In this document: piece after piece, positions 61,352 through 64,000 of the stretch
How positions within the stretch are numbered: the first letter of the stretch is position 1
Layout: every line of letters starts with the position of its first letter
Source of the DNA: Actinomyces oris
Lineage (GTDB): Bacteria > Actinomycetota > Actinomycetes > Actinomycetales > Actinomycetaceae
Assembly: GCF_001553935.1 (NCBI RefSeq)
Contig: NZ_CP014232.1
Coordinates: 496,001 to 560,000 of the forward strand
Reading direction: 5' to 3'
Length of the DNA: 64,000 nt
Translations under genes and position numbers: made by a program
Notes under the pieces: model-generated
What the model was told of the DNA's origin: nothing
Database searches by the model: none
Seen by the model: the letters and a program-made list of their open reading frames with translations, nothing else

Positions 61352-61384
61352 GGGAGCCACCCGGGTGCTAGCCGGGCGACTCCC
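61352..61384 (-). terminator. hairpin after the small peptide gene
   Basis: GGGAGCCACCCGGG (61352-61365) pairs with CCGGGCGACTCCC (61372-61384) with two mismatches. On the minus strand it starts 17 bp after the small peptide stop; no T run follows. Confidence 0.5.
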
Positions 61385-61401
61385 CTAGCAAGCAGTCAGC
61401 C

Positions 61402-61545
61402 TCAGCTGAACCACTTGCTCAGGGCATTCACCAGGACACCGACGGCCCGGATCAGGCGAGCGATAGAGGTCAAAACTTCGCTCACCTTCCGGGCCGTTAC
61501 CTTGCCCCGGCGGACTTTCGCGTTCCGGCCTTTCGGCTTGGACAC
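61402..61545 (-). CDS. 47-residue cationic amphipathic peptide
   Basis: GTG 61545 is preceded, 5 nt away, by AAGGAGGTGA, a perfect anti-Shine-Dalgarno complement. The peptide starts VSKPKGRNAKVRRGKVTARK (very basic, no hydrophobics in a row) and then has a ~25-residue hydrophobic/basic alternation ending in 'NALSKWFS' that can form an amphipathic helix. Net charge is about +11. I recognise no family. It could be a bacteriocin-like or toxin peptide, a membrane-associated small protein, or a nucleic-acid-binding peptide. It has no leader-cleavage motif that I recognise and no export or immunity gene next to it. A longer in-frame start at 61632 is not supported by a ribosome-binding site. Confidence 0.6.
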   Translation of the reverse strand: MSKPKGRNAKVRRGKVTARKVSEVLTSIARLIRAVGVLVNALSKWFS

Positions 61546-61775
61546 GGCCCTCACCTCCTTCCCAGCTCCTCTCCTCCCCGGCCAGGACACTGCACGTGTT
61601 CCGGGGGAAGGAGCCGAAGGGAGACGCCCCAATCATGCCAACCGGCACTGACATCCTGAGCTCGGCGCTATCGCAGTTGCGGACCGCATAGCTGCACATT
61701 CCTCTGGGTCCCGTGCATCTCACGCAGTCGCCGACGGCGCCGTCGTGGGCTCCGCGGGTCTCACAGGCCTCACAG

Positions 61776-61855
61776 GATCCGGCTCGGCAACAAGCGCGGG
61801 GCTCTGTTCGCCAACCCGCAGGCCACCGCCGCCCAGGGGGCCGCCGGGCGTTTGA
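61776..61855 (+). pseudogene. lctP 3' remnant
   Basis: CAACAAGCGCGGGGCTCTGT through CCCAGGGGGCCG matches the lctP segment at about 59860-59920, then jumps ~200 bp to the lctP terminus (CGGGCGTTTGAGGCCGCC versus CTGGGCGTCTGAGGCCGCC). The following terminator and palindromic element match those after lctP. Confidence 0.75.
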
Positions 61856-61882
61856 GGCCGCCAGAGCCTGACTCCTACGGAC

Positions 61883-61917
61883 GGCGCCCCCGGGTCCTTC
61901 ACGGTTCCGGGGGCGCC
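61883..61917 (+). terminator. lctP terminator, copy 2
   Basis: GGCGCCCCCGG (61883-61893) pairs with CCGGGGGCGCC (61907-61917), identical to copy 1. Confidence 0.7.
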
Positions 61918-61951
61918 GTGCGTATACCCGCGCCTCCGACGTCGGATCGGG

Positions 61952-62050
61952 GACGTACTTCCCAGCCAAGGACTGCGTTCTCCCACCGACGACTGCGCCC
62001 CGGCACGCGCATTCTGGCGGCAAGCGCAGTCCTCGCCGCGAAAGTACGTC
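61952..62050. repeat. palindromic element, copy 2
   Basis: Same nested arms as copy 1 (GACGTACTT ... AAGTACGT and AGGACTGCG ... CGCAGTCCT), with a few substitutions, and an added copy of the AAGTGCGTTCTCG motif at 62060-62072. The rest of 61218-62409 contains only the small peptide gene and the lctP remnant. Confidence 0.7.
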
Positions 62051-62409
62051 CTCGCAGCACAAGTGCGTTCTCGACGGCGTCGGCCACACTCCTACCGAGG
62101 CCTGCTCGAAGCCCATTGCAGATAAGGGCAGTAATGCATGACGCAATCTGCTTCTAGGACTTACCTCCCACACGCCGCGGCCATCCCCTGCTCACCCCAC
62201 CCTCACCCCTCACAGATCGGCGCCACCTCAACGGAAAACCTGCCTCAGAGAGCGGAACCAACCGATCGGGAGAGCGTCGTTGTCAGATGAGTGCCACCGC
62301 CGGGCCGTAGCCTGAGACGCAGCCGAGGCCGCATCACATCCTGCTTCGAAGCAGGTGAGTCCGGGCGGTCCTCGTGACAGTCTCAGCTACGACGTCGTGG
62401 AGGCATATC

Positions 62410-63240
62410 GTGCGAATCGCCCTTTTCGCCACCTGTCTTGCGGACACCATGTTCCCGCAGGCAGCGCAGGCAACCGTCACCATCCTGGAGCGCCTCGGCC
62501 ACCAGGTCTGCTTCCCCGAGGGACAGGTCTGCTGCGGCCAGATGCACGCCAACACCGGCTACTTCAAGCAGGCCGCCAAGATCACCCGCAACCACGTGGA
62601 GACCTTCTCCCCCGTGCTCGACGGCGAGTGGGACGCCATCGTCATCCCCTCGGGCTCGTGCACCGGCGCGGCCCGTCACGAGCAGGGCCTCGTGGCCGAG
62701 CACGTGGGTGACACGGCCCTGGCCAAGCGGGTCGAGCAGATCGCCACGCACACCTACGACCTCTCCGAGCTGCTCATCGATGTCCTGGGCACCGAGGACG
62801 TGGGCGCCTACTTCCCGCACACGGTCACCTACCACCCCACCTGCCACTCGCTGCGCGTCGCCAAGGTCGCCGACCGCCCCTACCGCCTCCTCAAGGCCGT
62901 CGAGGCCCTCACCCTCATCGACCTGCCCGACGCCGAGGTCTGCTGCGGGTTCGGCGGCACCTTCTCCATGAAGAACTCCGAGACCTCCACCGCGATGCTC
63001 GCCGACAAGATGAGCAACGTGATGTCCACGCGCGCCGAGGTCCTGTGCGCCGGCGACTACTCCTGCCTCATGCACATCGGCGGTGGCCTGTCCCGCGTCA
63101 ACTCCGGGGTGCGCATCATGCACCTGGCCGAGATCCTGGCCTCCACCAAGGACGCGCCCTTCGAGGGCAACATCTCCTTCGCCCCCAAGCACGTCCAGCA
63201 CACCGGTAACTCTCAGCACACACAGGCGGTGGCACGATGA
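62410..63240 (+). CDS. lutA: lactate utilization protein LutA
   Basis: 276 aa from GTG 62410 (GGAGG 6 nt upstream). Two cysteine-rich CCG domains: 'VCCGQMHANTGYF' (~44) and 'VCCGFGGTFSMKN' (~180), each with downstream single Cys ('GSCTGAARHE', 'GDYSCLMHIGGG'), which bind iron-sulfur clusters. LutABC oxidises L-lactate to pyruvate, as in Bacillus. lutB follows with ATGA overlap. It complements lctP, 2.2 kb upstream. Confidence 0.94.
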   Translation: MRIALFATCLADTMFPQAAQATVTILERLGHQVCFPEGQVCCGQMHANTGYFKQAAKITRNHVETFSPVLDGEWDAIVIPSGSCTGAARHEQGLVAEHVGDTALAKRVEQIATHTYDLSELLIDVLGTEDVGAYFPHTVTYHPTCHSLRVAKVADRPYRLLKAVEALTLIDLPDAEVCCGFGGTFSMKNSETSTAMLADKMSNVMSTRAEVLCAGDYSCLMHIGGGLSRVNSGVRIMHLAEILASTKDAPFEGNISFAPKHVQHTGNSQHTQAVAR

Positions 63241-64000
63241 CACAGGTATTTCTCGGCATGCCCCACACGGGCGGGTGGCGCACCGAGGTCGAGCAGCCCG
63301 AGGACACGCTGCGCTGGGGACCCACCTTCCCCGAGGGCGCGCACAAGACGCTGGCCAACACCCAGATGCGCCGCAACCTGGGCCACGCCACGCGCACCAT
63401 CCGCTCCAAGCGCGCCGACCGCGTGTCCGAGATGCCCGACTGGGAGGACCTGCGCAACGCCGCGGAGGCCGTCAAGTTCGAGGTGGCCTCGCGCCTGCCC
63501 GAGCTGCTGGAGCAGTTCGAGGCCAACGTGACCGCCCGCGGCGGCATCGTCCACTGGGCGCGTGACGCCGCCGAGGCCAACCGGATCATCACCGACATCA
63601 TCGCCTCCAAGGGCGTCGACGACATCGTCAAGGTCAAGTCGATGGCCACCCAGGAGACGAACCTCAACGAGTACCTGGCCGACCGGGGCATCACCGCCCA
63701 CGAGACGGACCTGGCCGAGATGATTGTCCAGCTGGCCGACGACATGCCCTCGCACATCGTGGTGCCCGCGATCCACCGCAACCGCTCCGAGGTGCGCGGC
63801 ATCTTCCTGGACCGTATGGAGGACGCCCCCGCGGACCTCTCCGACGACCCCAAGGAGCTCACGGCCGCGGCCCGCTCGCACCTGCGCAACAAGTTCCTGC
63901 ACGCCTCGGTGGCCGTCTCCGGAACGAACATGGGTGTGGCCGAGACCGGCACGGTCTCGATCTACGAGTCCGAGGGCAACGGGCGCATGTGCCTGACCCT
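63237..64000 (+). CDS. lutB: lactate utilization protein LutB, 3' end beyond window
   Basis: ATG 63237 overlaps the lutA stop (ATGA). 254 codons are visible and the frame stays open to the window edge. It opens 'MTQVFLGMPHTGGWRTEVE' and continues with 'LANTQMRRNLGHATRTIRSKRADRV' and 'VKVKSMATQETNLNEYLADRG', the LUD-domain part of LutB. The C-terminal ferredoxin-like 4Fe-4S domain and, presumably, lutC should follow outside the window. Confidence 0.93.
   Translation, partial: MTQVFLGMPHTGGWRTEVEQPEDTLRWGPTFPEGAHKTLANTQMRRNLGHATRTIRSKRADRVSEMPDWEDLRNAAEAVKFEVASRLPELLEQFEANVTARGGIVHWARDAAEANRIITDIIASKGVDDIVKVKSMATQETNLNEYLADRGITAHETDLAEMIVQLADDMPSHIVVPAIHRNRSEVRGIFLDRMEDAPADLSDDPKELTAAARSHLRNKFLHASVAVSGTNMGVAETGTVSIYESEGNGRMCLT

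Overview
The window is high-GC actinobacterial DNA. It most likely comes from an oral-type Actinomyces (A. oris, A. naeslundii or A. viscosus group). This is inferred from the many Tat/Sec lipoproteins, the DisA-RadA pair, the 32-aa bS22 ribosomal protein next to an excisionase-type HTH gene, the variant leucine-rich-repeat protein, and the lactate and glycerol utilisation genes. The first ~3.3 kb is clearly more AT-rich and uses different codons, so it looks like a separate, probably acquired, segment.

Layout. 1-3.3 kb: a truncated TadE-like secreted protein, a four-helix membrane protein, a 486-aa protein with a pseudopilin-like N-terminus, and a lipoprotein. 3.5-13.1 kb: an envelope-protein island. 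It holds a secreted protein, three translationally coupled lipoproteins, and two divergent units of OmpA-domain proteins: a split lipoprotein/OmpA pair on the minus strand and three tandem fused paralogues on the plus strand, separated by a repeat-rich control region. 13.4-16.3 kb: rplA, rplK, nusG, secE and tRNA-Trp, all minus strand. 16.4-25 kb: aspartate aminotransferase, an LRV-domain protein, an APH-type kinase, a DUF559 gene between two copies of a ~133-bp inverted-repeat element, adenosine deaminase, and the HTH-bS22-murB cluster with a decayed copy of the murB 3' end. 25-30 kb: a Ktr/Trk potassium channel gene and its RCK regulatory gene, separated by a TetR/MFS efflux module. 30-32.3 kb: dhaK-dhaL-dhaM. 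32.6-36.7 kb: a membrane-anchored disordered protein, an NfeD-like protein and flotillin. 36.9-46 kb: an MFS transporter, transketolase, radA, disA, a secreted-domain membrane protein and mutY. 46.1-47.6 kb: an intact IS481-like element with 15-bp target duplications. 47.6-51 kb: small hypothetical genes, N-acetylglutamate synthase and a SorC-type regulator. 51.3-55.7 kb: glpD-glpF-glpK. 55.9-58 kb: a P1B-type metal ATPase. 58.4-64 kb: L-lactate permease, an RCC1-repeat protein, a lactate permease remnant, a small cationic peptide gene, lutA and the start of lutB.

How the genes work together. Glycerol enters through GlpF, is phosphorylated by GlpK and oxidised by GlpD; dihydroxyacetone is handled by PTS-dependent DhaKLM. 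The SorC-type regulator diverges from glpD and probably controls it. LctP and LutAB import and oxidise lactate, a major product of neighbouring oral streptococci. DisA makes c-di-AMP, which in other bacteria binds RCK_C domains such as that of the KtrA-like protein here, so second messenger and possible target lie in one window.

The least explained material is the OmpA-lipoprotein island with its 21-bp-period repeat, the paired inverted-repeat elements around the DUF559 gene, a two-tier hairpin family at gene ends, and a 47-codon gene with a perfect ribosome-binding site encoding a basic, amphipathic peptide.
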